Shown here piece after piece: positions 19,524 to 28,622 of a stretch of DNA of 64,000 nt. This DNA comes from Cupriavidus sp. UYMMa02A (lineage in GTDB: Bacteria; Pseudomonadota; Gammaproteobacteria; Burkholderiales; Burkholderiaceae): positions 32,868-96,867 of the forward strand of contig LRMT01000170.1 in assembly GCA_001725945.1 (NCBI GenBank), in the 5' to 3' direction. The notes under the pieces were generated by a model. It saw nothing but the letters and a program-made list of their open reading frames with translations, did no database searches and was not told where the DNA came from. A program made the translations under genes and the position numbers. Numbering within the stretch: the first letter of the stretch is position 1; each line of letters begins with the position of its first letter.

Positions 19524-20234
19524 TCACTGTGATGCACGCGACCGCCGCAGGCGACCGCGTTCGTAAATTTCGGCCGGATTGCGCGCCCTGGCAGGCACCA
19601 GCCGACCCGCGACGACCAGGATCACGATGCAGGTCACCGACGTGACCAGCACCAGCAGGTTGGCGGTGTTGTCGTCCCCGGCCTGCACGGCCTCGTAGAT
19701 GGCGACCGAGAGTGTCTGCGTGCGTCCGGGCAGGTTGCCGGCCACCATCAGCGTGGCGCCGAACTCGCCAAGCGCGCGCGCAAAGGCCAGCAGCACGCCG
19801 GCGAAGATGCCGCGCGCGGCCAGCGGCAGCGTCACGCGAAAGAAGATGCCGGCCTCCGGCACGCCGAGCACGCGCGCGGCGTCTTGGTGGTCCACGCCTT
19901 CGAAGGCCGCGCGGGCCGATTTCAGCACGAGCGGAAAGGCGACGACCGTCGAGGCCAGTACGGCACCCTGCCAGGTGAAGACCAGCTCGATCCCGAGGCT
20001 GTCCAGCCACTCGCCAAACACGCCGCGCCGGCCCACCAGCACCAGCAGGTAGTAGCCGAGCACCGTCGGCGGCAGCACCAGCGGCAGTGTCAGCACCGCA
20101 TCGACCACGTCGCGCGCGGGCGAGCGCCAGCGTGCCAGCGCATAGGCCGCCGCTACGCCAAGCACGGCGTTGAGCGCGGTGGCCCAGCCAGCAACCTTCA
20201 GCGACAGCAGCAGCGGTACCCAGACAGCGTCCAT
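19524..20234 (-). CDS. modB: Molybdate ABC transporter permease
   Basis: Inner-membrane permease of 236 residues with five or six helices. The intact frame carries the ModB/CysT-type EAA loop EGVDHQDAARVLGVPEAGIF that contacts ModC, and family blocks LTLPLVLPPTVLGYYLL and FARALGEFGATLMVAGN. It lies between modA (18-base gap) and modC (7-base gap) on the minus strand. The C-terminal 20 residues are basic. Confidence 0.94.
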   Translation of the reverse strand: MDAVWVPLLLSLKVAGWATALNAVLGVAAAYALARWRSPARDVVDAVLTLPLVLPPTVLGYYLLVLVGRRGVFGEWLDSLGIELVFTWQGAVLASTVVAFPLVLKSARAAFEGVDHQDAARVLGVPEAGIFFRVTLPLAARGIFAGVLLAFARALGEFGATLMVAGNLPGRTQTLSVAIYEAVQAGDDNTANLLVLVTSVTCIVILVVAGRLVPARARNPAEIYERGRLRRSRASQ

Positions 20235-20252
20235 GGCTTGCGGTGATTCCGG

Positions 20253-21051
20253 TCAGGGCTTCTGGAAGCCGTAGCGCGCCAGGATGGCCTGGCCCTCGGC
20301 GGACGTCACATAGCTGACGAAGGCCGTTGCCTGCGCGTTCTGCTTCGTCACGCTGGTCACGGCGATGGGGTAGGTCACGGGCGTACGGCTCGGCACGCGC
20401 ACGGCCACCTTTACCTTGTCGGGCATGACCGCCGCGTCGGTGGCGAACACAAAGCCGGCCTCGACCTCGCCGCGCGCCACGTAGTCCAGGCTCTGGCGCA
20501 CGTTCTGGGCGAACACGCCCTTGGCGGAGACGGCATCCCACAAGCCCGCAGCTTCCAGCGCGCCTTGGTGTAGCGGCCGACCGGCACCGAAGCCGGATTG
20601 CCGAAGGCGATGCGCTTCACGCCGGGTTTGGTCAGGTCCTGCAGCGAGCCGAGGTTCAGCTTGCTGTCATGCGGCACGATCATCACGATCTGGTTCGCGG
20701 CGAAGTCGTGGCGCGTGGCCGGGACCACGACCTTCTCGGCCTCGGCCTTGTTCATGGCTTCCTGGTCAGCCGAGGCAAAGACGTCGGCCGCGCGCCTTGA
20801 CGATCTGCTGCATCAGCACGTCCGACGCGCCAAAGTTCAGCACGACCTTGGTGTCGGGATGCGCTTTTTCGTACGACTCGGCGAGCGACGTTGAACGCAT
20901 TGGTCAGGCTCGCCGCCGCCGACACGACCAGGTCGGCGCCAAAGGCCGGCGGCGCAGCCAGCGCCAGGGCGGCCAGCGCGGCGCTGGCGAAATGAACGGC
21001 ACGGCGTCGGCAAGCCGAGCCCGGCGTGCAGGCGGAGCGCAGGGAGTGCAT
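20253..21051 (-). CDS. modA: Periplasmic molybdate-binding protein (three frameshifts)
   Basis: Binds molybdate or tungstate and delivers it to ModBC. About 265 residues. A Sec signal peptide with two arginine-rich stretches and cleavage near PPAFGA, then LVVSAAASLTNAF. Later blocks are NFGASDVLMQQIV, VFASADQEAMNKAEAE, DSKLNLGSLQDL, FGNPASVPVGRYTKGALEAAG, and TYPIAV near the end. Indels: near 20893 and near 20793 (each +1 or -2) and near 20565 (-1, in TKGALEAAG). ATG at 21051 with AGGAA upstream. First gene of modABC, under a ModE box. Confidence 0.9.
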
Positions 21052-21105
21052 GGGAAGGTTCCTGGAGCGCGCGGACGCGCGCATGGCCTTGGGCGTACTG
21101 TCAGG

Positions 21106-21131
21106 CGCAATATAAGGCTGTATATAGCGAT
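21106..21131. promoter_or_regulatory. ModE box upstream of modA
   Basis: CGCAATATA - 6 bases - TATATAGCGAT. This fits the known ModE site pattern (CGNTATATA, six-base spacer, TATATANCG) with one mismatch in the left arm. It lies 55-80 bases before the modA start codon, where a bound repressor would block the promoter. Confidence 0.75.
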
Positions 21132-21274
21132 TCGTCAATGATGCGCCATGACGGTCGGCATGGGTATTGCCACCGGCACAAGGCCGGTATCACAGGCGGC
21201 GAATGCCGCACAGGCAAGAAACAGCGGGAGGGGATAGGGCAGGCGCGCCGGAGCTGGCGCGCCAGGTCTGGGGT

Positions 21275-21469
21275 TCAGGCTGGCGGCGTGCCTTCCTTGA
21301 ACAAGGATTTCAACTGCGCGCGCAGCTCAGGGGTGTCCTGATGCTGGTGCACCGCCACCGCATGCTGGACCGCGGCTTCGAGCAGTTCGTCTTCGCTGTC
21401 GGCGCTCAGCGCGACCGTGCAGTGGGTGTCGCTCGGATATTCGCGGCAATCGACATACTTGCGTCCCAT
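21275..21469 (-). CDS. DUF1059 domain protein
   Basis: 64-residue protein beginning MGRKYVDCREYPSDTHCTVA, with SADSEDELLEAAVQHAVAVH in the middle, which is the whole DUF1059 unit (short proteins with a conserved cysteine pair and AVxxHG-like helix). GAGGAGG precedes the ATG. Cytoplasmic, function unknown. Intact; it stands alone downstream of the hydroxyacid dehydrogenase. Confidence 0.85.
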   Translation of the reverse strand: MGRKYVDCREYPSDTHCTVALSADSEDELLEAAVQHAVAVHQHQDTPELRAQLKSLFKEGTPPA

Positions 21470-21480
21470 ATCGCCTCCTC

Positions 21481-21503
21481 ACGCCGGCCAGGAAAGCCGG
21501 CGT
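21481..21503. repeat. Short hairpin between dehydrogenase and DUF1059 genes
   Basis: ACGCCGGC - 7 bases - GCCGGCGT, an 8-bp perfect stem. It lies downstream of the minus-strand dehydrogenase stop and just before the DUF1059 ribosome-binding site, so it could end or attenuate the upstream transcript. No T-run on the minus strand. Confidence 0.4.
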
Positions 21504-21533
21504 TTCCAAGTATAGGGCGCGGGACCGGCCTGG

Positions 21534-22475
21534 TTACAGCACCGGAGTGAGAACCTTGCCGGTGGACAGGAATGCTTCCAGGTTCTCCAGCGTGAGCGCG
21601 GTCATGGCGGCGCGCGTTTCATGGGTGCCGCTGGCCATGTGCGGCGCAAGCACGACATTGTCGAGCGCCAGCAGCGCGGGCGGGACATTGGGCTCGTCGC
21701 AGAACACGTCGAGGCCGGCACCGCCCAGCCGCCCTTCGGCCAGCGCCTCCACCATCGCGGCTTCGTCGATCACACTGCCGCGCGAGACATTGATGAGGAT
21801 GCCTTTGGGCCCCAGCGCCTCGATGATCTCGCGCGAGACCAGGCCGGCGGTTTCCGGTCCACCCACGCAAGTCACCACGAGGAAGTCGGCCCATGCTGCC
21901 AGCGCCTTCAGATCGCCTTCAAAGCGCCACGGCGCACCGTCGCGCGGGCGGCGGTTGTGGTACGCGATCTCCATGTCGAAGCCGCTTGCGCGGCGCGCGA
22001 CGATCTCGCCGATGCGGCCCAGGCCCAGAATGCCCAGCCTCTTGCCCGACACGCGCCGGGTCAGCGGAAAGCCGCCCTGCGGCCAGCGCTGCGCACGCAC
22101 GAAGCGGTCGCCATGGGCGATGCCGCGCGCGGCGTCGACCAGCAGGCCGAAGGCCAGGTCGGCCACGCAGTCGTTGAGCACGTCGGGCGTATTGCTGACC
22201 TGGATGCCGCGGGCGCGTGCCGCGTCGAGCGCGATGGCGTCATAGCCCACGCCAAAGCTGACGATGGCCTCGAGCCGGGGCAGCGCGTCGATCAGCTCGG
22301 CACTGCAGCCATGCCGTGCCGAGGTCACCACGATGCGCACCTCACCGCCATGTTCGCGTGCCCAGGCCAGCGGATCGGCCTGCTGCCACAGCGCGGCCGC
22401 GCTGAAGCGCTCCTGCAGCGTGAGATTGGTCTGCGGCGCGAGCGGGCCGACCTGGAGAATCTGGATAGCGGACAT
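21534..22475 (-). CDS. D-isomer 2-hydroxyacid dehydrogenase (hydroxypyruvate/glyoxylate reductase-like)
   Basis: NAD(P)H-dependent reductase of 313 residues. The intact frame has the Rossmann motif LGILGLGRIGEIVARR, catalytic arginine in NVSRGSVIDEAAM, glutamate in CDEPNVPP and histidine in LAPHMASGTHETR. The arginine HNRRPRDG after the Rossmann beta-2 strand suggests NADPH. Start at the ATG at 22475 (MSAIQILQVGPL); the frame is open further upstream but without homology. Exact substrate uncertain. Confidence 0.88.
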   Translation of the reverse strand: MSAIQILQVGPLAPQTNLTLQERFSAAALWQQADPLAWAREHGGEVRIVVTSARHGCSAELIDALPRLEAIVSFGVGYDAIALDAARARGIQVSNTPDVLNDCVADLAFGLLVDAARGIAHGDRFVRAQRWPQGGFPLTRRVSGKRLGILGLGRIGEIVARRASGFDMEIAYHNRRPRDGAPWRFEGDLKALAAWADFLVVTCVGGPETAGLVSREIIEALGPKGILINVSRGSVIDEAAMVEALAEGRLGGAGLDVFCDEPNVPPALLALDNVVLAPHMASGTHETRAAMTALTLENLEAFLSTGKVLTPVL

Positions 22476-22656
22476 GGGAGCGAACGGAAATCGGGGGAGG
22501 GTGAACGGAACAGCGGAACAGCCAGAGACGCGCACAGGCTGCGCGCCCGAGCCGGCAATGGTAGCGCAGGCCCGGCGATCTTGCCCGCCGCTGCCGTGCG
22601 CGCTGCGTTATGCTGGCGATCGTGCTGATCAACCGCTGCGCGTACGCGCCCATGCC

Positions 22657-23207
22657 ATGAAGAGCCTCTACCTGGCCGGTTTCGATGTGTTCCGCGAAGA
22701 TGCCCTCGACTGGGGCAAGCAGCTCAAGGCACTGTGCGCCGAGTACGGCTTTGAAGGGCTGTATCCGCTGGACAAGCAGGTGCCGGCCGGCCTGCATGGG
22801 CCGGAGGCAGCGCGATGGATCTACGATGCCAATATCGCGTTGATTCGCCAGGCCGACATGGTGATGGCCAACCTTGATGACTTTCGCGGACCGGGCGAGC
22901 CGGATTCGGGGACGGCCTTTGAAGTCGGGTTTGCTGTGGCGCTGCAGAAGCCGGTATGGGGGTATCTTGGCGATGCCGGCTCGCTGCGTGAACGCGTAGG
23001 GGTTGGTATTGATGATCAGGGGCGGGTGCGTGATGCGCGCGATTTCCTCGTTGAAGATTTTGGACTGCCGAAAATCTGATGCTCGCTTGCCCGGCGAGGC
23101 TCGTTCGCGGTGGACCGCTGGAGTGCCTGCAGGCCATGGCGGATGCTGAACGGCGGCGTATCGTGCGGCGGGAGCGCGATGCAGCGTTATGGGATGCGAA
23201 CGACTAA
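22657..23207 (+). CDS. Nucleoside 2-deoxyribosyltransferase-like protein (one frameshift)
   Basis: 183 residues after repair. N-terminal SLYLAGFDVF, the ADMVMANLDDFRGP strand and DSGTAFEVGFAVALQKPVWG with the probable glutamate nucleophile identify the NDT fold, which exchanges or hydrolyses bases of deoxyribonucleosides. The reading frame breaks at 23072-23076, where an A is missing from an aaaa run. The corrected tail (LMLACPARLVRGG, then AMADAERRRIVRRERDAALW) ends at the TAA at 23205-23207. ATG at 22657. It diverges from the dehydrogenase gene. Confidence 0.82.
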
Positions 23208-23238
23208 TAACCGCTAGCAGGACAAGGACCACAGGCGG

Positions 23239-23378
23239 TTCGCTCCCCTCTCCCGCTTGCGGGAGAGGGGCCGGGGGAGAGGGCAGGCGCATGCCAAGCA
23301 TGGTGGCGCTTCACTTCGTGGGCACTCCGGCCCTCTCCCCCGACCCCTCTCCCACTTGCGTGGGAGAGGGGAGCAAAC
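23239..23378. repeat. Dispersed palindromic element, copy B
   Basis: About 138 bases with ends gctcccctctccc / gggagaggggagc and the same central cttcacttcgtgg as copies A and C. It is closest to copy C in its left half (gagagggcaggcgcatg). It fills most of the space between the deoxyribosyltransferase and pqiC stops, a convergent intergenic site, so its hairpins may also serve as a two-way terminator. Confidence 0.85.
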
Positions 23379-23415
23379 AGTTGGCAATGGGCCGGGCAGT
23401 TCGTGCCTCGCCAAC

Positions 23416-24036
23416 TCACCGCCTCAAAGACTGCACTCCTGCCGCAATCTCCCCGGCCGCTCCGGCCAGAATCTCCCGGTAGGCAGTCACCACCCCCTCC
23501 ACCTCGCCGGGCGCTGGCAATTCCGACTGCGTCCGCCCGCTTACCACCTTCCCATCCGGCAATCGTCGCACAGTCCAGTTGATGGTCGCACCGGCGCGCT
23601 GGCCGACGTCGGCATCGAGCCGGACCACTTCCGTAGTGATGCGATAGACCGGCGCCACATCGACCAGCCCCTGCTGATACGTATCCACCGCGCCGAGGCT
23701 GGCCTGCAGGCGCTGCGACAGCGCATCGCGCAGCTCCTCGGGCAGCGGCGACGACCAGCGTGACAGGTCAAGCAGCTTGAGCCCGCCTTCGTTGCCGTTA
23801 CGCGTGTCGCGCACCACAAGCTGTGGCCGGTTCAGGCGTTCGGGCACACGCACAGGTGCCACCTCGATCCAGATCGGGTCCGTCGTTGGCACAGCCGGCG
23901 TCACGGCGCTGACATCGGCAGCCGGTCCCTGCGCCAGCGTGTAGTAACGAGGTTCCGGCGAGGCACAGCCCGCCAGCACGGTGACGAGCCCGGCAGCAAG
24001 CGCGCATGCGCGCATGGCGTGGATGCGATTCATCAT
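23416..24036 (-). CDS. pqiC: PqiC-like ABC transport auxiliary lipoprotein
   Basis: Outer-membrane lipoprotein partner of the MCE protein PqiB. 206 residues; signal peptide with lipobox VLAGC (cysteine near residue 24), then SPEPRYYTL, the usual start of the DUF330/PqiC fold. Later segments IWIEVAPVRVPERLNRPQLV and DALSQRLQASLG are typical. It overlaps the pqiB stop (ATGATGA at 24033-24036) and ends the operon. Intact. Confidence 0.88.
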   Translation of the reverse strand: MMNRIHAMRACALAAGLVTVLAGCASPEPRYYTLAQGPAADVSAVTPAVPTTDPIWIEVAPVRVPERLNRPQLVVRDTRNGNEGGLKLLDLSRWSSPLPEELRDALSQRLQASLGAVDTYQQGLVDVAPVYRITTEVVRLDADVGQRAGATINWTVRRLPDGKVVSGRTQSELPAPGEVEGVVTAYREILAGAAGEIAAGVQSLRR

Positions 24037-25663
24037 TCCTTCTCCGGCTTGCCGCGCAGCAGCGCTTCAGGATGGCGTTCGAGATAGTCGGTCAGTATCC
24101 GCAGCGAGGTCGCGGTGCGGGTCAGTTCCTGCATCATGCGGCGCGTGTCCTGCTGCAGCGGCGCGTCGGACGACAGCGTGCCGTTGGCGGTCGACAGCGT
24201 CTTGCGCGCGTCCTGCAGCGCGGCCAGCACCTGCGGCGCGACGTCGCCATTGAGCTGCTTCACGAGCTCGTCGGCGCTCGCGAGCGTGACGTTGAGCGCC
24301 GCCACCGACTTGCGCAGGTCCTGTCCGATCTGGTCGAACGGCACCTTGTCGATGCGGTTGACGATGTCGCCGACCTGCGCCTGGAGCTGGTCGAACGTGC
24401 CCGGCGTGGTGGCGAATTCGGGGATCGGCGCGTTCAGGTCGACGTTGGCGGGCGGCGCCTTCGGGAAGAAGTCGAGCGCCACGTACAACTGACCGGTCAG
24501 CAGGTTGCCGGTGCGAAGCTGCGCGCGCATGCCGCGCTTGAGCAGCCCCGCGATGATCTCGTGGCGGCGGTTGGTGTCCTGCACGTCGCGCTCGCGGAAT
24601 CCCATGCGCGACGGGTACAGCTCCACCACCACCGGCATGCGGAACGCCTTCTTGTCACGCTGGAACTCGATGCCGATGGAGCGCACCTGGCCCACGATCA
24701 CGCCGCGGAAGTCCACCGGCGCGCCCGGCGACAGGCCGCGCACGGACTGGTCGAAGTTGAGCACGGCCAGCGTCGGGGCGAGTTCCTCGGGTTCCTTCAT
24801 GGCCTCGGCCTGGTCGGCTGCGAGCAGGAACTGCGTGTTCTCGGCGGCGCCATCGGTCGCGCTGGTGCCCTCGGGCGCCTGGAAGGCGACGCCACCGAGC
24901 AGCACCGTCACCAGCGACTGCGTGGACAGCTTGAGGCCCGAGGCATCGAGTTTGAGATCCACGCCGCTCGCATGCCAGAAACGCGTGTCGGCGTTCACGA
25001 GCCGGTCATAGGGCTTGTTGACGAACACGCGCAGCGTGATGTCGCGCCCGTTCGGATCGAGCTGGAAGGCCACCACCTGGCCCACCTGCACGCGCGGTAG
25101 TAGACCGGCGAGCCGATGTCGAGCGAGCCCAGGTCCAACGCGCGCAGCACGAACTGCTTGCCGGACGAGTCCGAGGTCACCACGGGTGGCGCCTCCAGCC
25201 CCTTGAACTCGCGCGTGCTTTCGGTGGATTTGCCCGCGTCCACGCCGATGTAGGCGCCGGACAGCAGCGTCTCCAGTCCTGATACGCCGCTGGCGGCGAA
25301 GCGTGGCCGCACCACCCAGAAACGCGTGTCGGCCACGGCGAAGCTCTCGGCGTCCTTGGTCAGGTCGATAATGGCCAGCACGTGCGAGCGGTCGTGAGCG
25401 AGCCGCACAGACTTCACCAGGCCAATATCCACGTCCTTGTAGCGCACCGCGGTCTTGCCCGGCGTCAGGCCCTCGGCCGAGCGGAAGGTCACGGTGATCT
25501 CGGGCCCGCGCGAGGCCAGCGTGTGGACCAGCAGGGAAATACCGACCACGGCCGCGACGATCGGGATCAGCCAGACCAGCGAGGGCAGCCAGCGCGCCCG
25601 CTTGCGGCGTTCGGGCTGCGGCAATCCCGACGGCGCGGGCGGAAGGTTGTCAGTCTCGGGCAT
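24033..25663 (-). CDS. pqiB: PqiB-like MCE-domain lipid transport protein (one frameshift)
   Basis: Inner-membrane anchored periplasmic protein that forms a tunnel of MCE rings between the membranes. 543 residues after repair. One N-terminal helix (VWLIPIVAAVVGISLLVHTL) is followed by three MCE domains, each opening like ITVTFRSAEGLTPGKTAVRY, and then a long helical tail (about residues 400-520) as in PqiB. One base is missing near 25097, in YYRRVQVGQVVAFQLD. Its start overlaps the second pqiA gene by 14 bases. Confidence 0.9.
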
Positions 25664-26408
25664 CTTGTTGTTCCAGCGAGTCCCACAGCAGGCGGGGGTC
25701 GAAGCTCAGCGACGCGAGCATGGTCAGTACCACGACCGAAGCAAAGGCCAGCGCACCGCCGCCGGGAATGATGGTGGCCAGTGCCCCGGCCCGCACCAGC
25801 GAAGCGAGGAGCGCCACCACGAATATGTCCAGCATCGACCAGCGGCCGATGACCTCGATCAGTCCATACAGCTTGGTCTGCTGCCGGATGCGCCAGGTCG
25901 AGCGCATATGCACGGACACCAGCAACAGTGTCAGGATCAGCATCTTCAGCAATGGCACGATGATGCTGGCGATCAGCACGATGCCCGCGAGCAGGCGCGA
26001 GCCCGACAGCCACAGGTAAATCACGCCGGACAGGATGGTGTCCTGCTGCGTGCCGAGGATGGACTGCGTGACCATCACCGGCAACAGGTTGGCGGGAATA
26101 TAAAGCATGTAGGCCGACAGCAGGAACGCCCAGGTGCGGGCCACGCTGTTGGGCTTGCGGTGATGCAGCGTGGCGCCGCAGCGCGGGCATGGCTCGCCTT
26201 CGAGCGAGCGCGGGCTGACCAGGTCGCAGGCATGGCACGAAAGCAGGCCCAGTCGCGAGGCCGTCGGCACCTGCGGCAGCGGCGTGCGCTCGTCGTCGTC
26301 GGTGATTTCCTGCACCACGGTGGCCGCGAGCCTGCGCGAGCGCTCGAGCTGCTCGCGCGCGCTGGCCAGTCGGGGCAGCGGACGGCGCGGTGGCTGCTTG
26401 TCGCTCAT
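25650..26408 (-). CDS. pqiA: PqiA-domain membrane protein 2
   Basis: 252 residues: an N-terminal basic and acidic region, a zinc-ribbon-like pair CHACDLVS and CPRCGATLHHRK near residues 60-80, then four membrane helices of a PqiA domain (YMLYIPANLLPVM, then YGLIEVIGRWSMLDIFVVAL). Escherichia coli PqiA holds two such domains in one chain; here they are two genes. It starts inside the stop of the preceding pqiA gene (ATGA at 26405-26408). Intact. Confidence 0.87.
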   Translation of the reverse strand: MSDKQPPRRPLPRLASAREQLERSRRLAATVVQEITDDDERTPLPQVPTASRLGLLSCHACDLVSPRSLEGEPCPRCGATLHHRKPNSVARTWAFLLSAYMLYIPANLLPVMVTQSILGTQQDTILSGVIYLWLSGSRLLAGIVLIASIIVPLLKMLILTLLLVSVHMRSTWRIRQQTKLYGLIEVIGRWSMLDIFVVALLASLVRAGALATIIPGGGALAFASVVVLTMLASLSFDPRLLWDSLEQQDARD

Positions 26409-27070
26409 TGGCGCGCTCCGTCGGCGGCCTCGGCCTCTGGCGATTCCAGGTATTGCCACAGGTCGCGAGGATCGAACGACAGCATGGCCGCCAGCACGAC
26501 CACCAACGCACCGAACGACCACAGTGCGATGCCCGGCAGCACCTGCGCCATGCTCGACAGCTTCACCAACGTGACCAGCACGCCGATCATGAATACCTCG
26601 ATCATGCCCCACGGGCGCGTCTGGCGGATGCCGCGCACGATGCGGTCGAAGCCGACCGGCATGCGGTGGCCCGCCATGGGCACGAGCAGGTAGGCCATCA
26701 TCAGCATTTCCGAGAGCGGGAACAGGATGGTGGTGGCGAATACGAGCACCGCCACCAGTCCCATTTGATCGGCATACAGGGCCTGCACGGCACCCCACAG
26801 CGTGGTCTGCGTGCGTACGCCCTTGAGGTCCATCTCGACGATGGGGAAGGCGTTGGAAATCAGGAACAGGATCAGCGCGGTGAACACGAGCGGCAGCAGG
26901 CGCTGGTAAGCGTGCGTGCTTTCGCGGTAAAGCTGACCGCCGCAGCGCAGGCACAGCGCGCGCTCGCCGCGGGTCAGTTCGGTGCGCTGGTACACGGCGT
27001 CGCAGTACTCGCAGGCGACCAGCCCATGCAGTGTGCGTGCATCCGGCGTGCCGGTATCACGTTGATCCAT
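26405..27070 (-). CDS. pqiA: PqiA-domain membrane protein 1
   Basis: 221 residues: Cys4 segment (CEYCDAVYQ and CLRCGG) near residues 20-45, then four helices including FTALILFLISNAFPIVEMD and a PWGMIEVFMIGVLVTLVKL block. Matches the first PqiA domain. The ATG at 27070 lies 7 bases after the PerM stop. The two genes seem fused in the raw frame only because a base is missing near 27178 in the PerM gene. PqiA proteins are thought to help load lipid into PqiB. Confidence 0.87.
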   Translation of the reverse strand: MDQRDTGTPDARTLHGLVACEYCDAVYQRTELTRGERALCLRCGGQLYRESTHAYQRLLPLVFTALILFLISNAFPIVEMDLKGVRTQTTLWGAVQALYADQMGLVAVLVFATTILFPLSEMLMMAYLLVPMAGHRMPVGFDRIVRGIRQTRPWGMIEVFMIGVLVTLVKLSSMAQVLPGIALWSFGALVVVLAAMLSFDPRDLWQYLESPEAEAADGARQ

Positions 27071-27077
27071 GGAACGC

Positions 27078-28242
27078 TCAGCCTGGATGCTTGCCCGGCG
27101 CGGTGGCCGGAGCATCGGGGTTGTCCACCAGGGCAGGCGCGGGGCCGCTGGCTGGCGCTTCTGGCCTGTCTTCCGCGCCCGCGCCGCCAGAGCCGCTTCG
27201 ACCTGCGAGCCGATGGTCCAGTCGCGCAGCAGCGCGTAGGCAACGGCGAGCAGCGTCGGGCCGATGAACACACCCAGGAAACCGAAGGCCAGTGCGCCGC
27301 CGAGCACGCCCATCATGATCCAGATCAGCGGCATGCCCGTCCCCTTGCTGATCAGCAGCGGCTTGACCACGTTGTCGGCCATGCCGACCACCGCCACGCC
27401 CCACACCACGAGGAAGATGGCCCAGCCCGTGGCGCCGGCGTGGTAAAGCCACAGCGCGGCCGGCAGCCAGATCAGCGGCGGCCCGACCGGGATCACCGAC
27501 AGGAAGAACGTGACGAAGCCCAGGATCGCGGGTGCCGGAACGCCCGCGATCCACAGGCCGATGCCTTGCAGCACCGCCTGGATGAACGCCGTGCCCAGCA
27601 CGCCGTACACCACGCCCTTGACCGTGCTGCCGGCCAGCGCGAGCAGGTGGTCGGCACGCGCGCCCGCAATGCGGCGCATACCGGCGCGCAGCCAGTCGAC
27701 GGCGTATTCGCCGCCGGTGTAGAAGAAGAACGCCAGGATGATGGACAGCGCGAGCTGCCCCAGACCGGCGCCAATCGACAGCCCAGCGCCAAGCAGCACA
27801 TGCCCGACTGGCGCGATCAGCTTGCGCAGGTTGGCGACCATTTCGGAGTCGGCATGGATCACGCGTTCCCAGGACGTCTGCAGGTAGCCGCCGACATAGG
27901 GCAAGCTGCTGAGCCAGTCGGGAAGCTGCGGAATGCCTTGCTCCATGTAGCGGTCGACCACGCCCGAGAGTTCGCCGATATGTGCCGAAAAGCTCGCGCC
28001 GGCATAGACGAACGGCCCGAGCACGATCACGGTGGCCAGCAGCACGCAGATCAGCGCCGCAAGCTGCGCCGGTTGCCGAGCCAGCGCGCCAGCACTGTAT
28101 AGGGATACCACGAGCTGAACGCCAGAATGGCGCCCCACAGCAGCGCCGTGGTGAATGGCGCCAGCACCAGCAACGAGCCGCCGATCAGCACGACCAGTGC
28201 GAACACGGCGGCGATCTTTTCAATCAACTGACCGGAACTCAT
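27078..28242 (-). CDS. AI-2E/PerM family transporter (two frameshifts)
   Basis: Polytopic inner-membrane protein of 388 residues with about eight helices. The family pattern is a long helical and periplasmic middle (SSLPYVGGYLQTSWERV) followed by FVTFFLSVIPVGPPLIWLPA, NVVKPLLISKGTGMPL and GPTLLAVAYALLRDW. Missing bases: near 28066 (in NRRSLAALICV) and near 27178 (after EAALAA); the restored tail is Pro/Ala-rich and ends at 27078. ATG at 28242 with GGGAG upstream. First gene of perM-pqiA-pqiA-pqiB-pqiC. Substrate unknown. Confidence 0.87.
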
Positions 28243-28437
28243 GACATCTCCCAAGTCCGCCGGAGTGACGGAAACGGCGTAAATATAGCTTACGTCAGTC
28301 CCGGCGACGGCGAGAGGGGGATTTCAGGTGACGTGGCAGGCACTGGGGGCGCGGCCGGGGCATAAGTCACAGTGCCACAGCTATATGACATACGCCAGCA
28401 TTCGCTTTTCACCGCGGGCCGATGACAATGCCAGGCT

Positions 28438-28577
28438 GTTTGCTCCCCTCTCCCGCTAGCGGGAGAGGGGTTGGGGGAGAGGGCAGGCGCATGGCAAGCA
28501 CCTTAGCGTTTCACTTCGTGGTGACTCCTGCCCTCTCCCCCCGCCGCTCTCCCATAAATGGGCGAGGGGGAGAAAAC
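28438..28577. repeat. Dispersed palindromic element, copy C
   Basis: 140 bases from gtttgctcccctctccc to a mutated right end gggcgagggggagaaaac. Centre gcgtttcacttcgtggtgac matches copies A and B. Lies between the perM start and the HPP-CBS stop. The rest of this 380-base gap (28243-28437, 28578-28622) shows no gene; a weak cgtaa/ttacg stem is at 28279-28295. Confidence 0.82.
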
Positions 28578-28622
28578 ACTCGCAGCTTTTTTGACCTTTT
28601 CTGGCGTAGGGAACGATGGCGA

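Noticed and set aside
26405..28138. A 577-residue PerM-PqiA fusion protein
   Set aside because: The join exists only because a base is missing near 27178. Restoring it gives a normal PerM stop at 27078 and a separate pqiA start at 27070.
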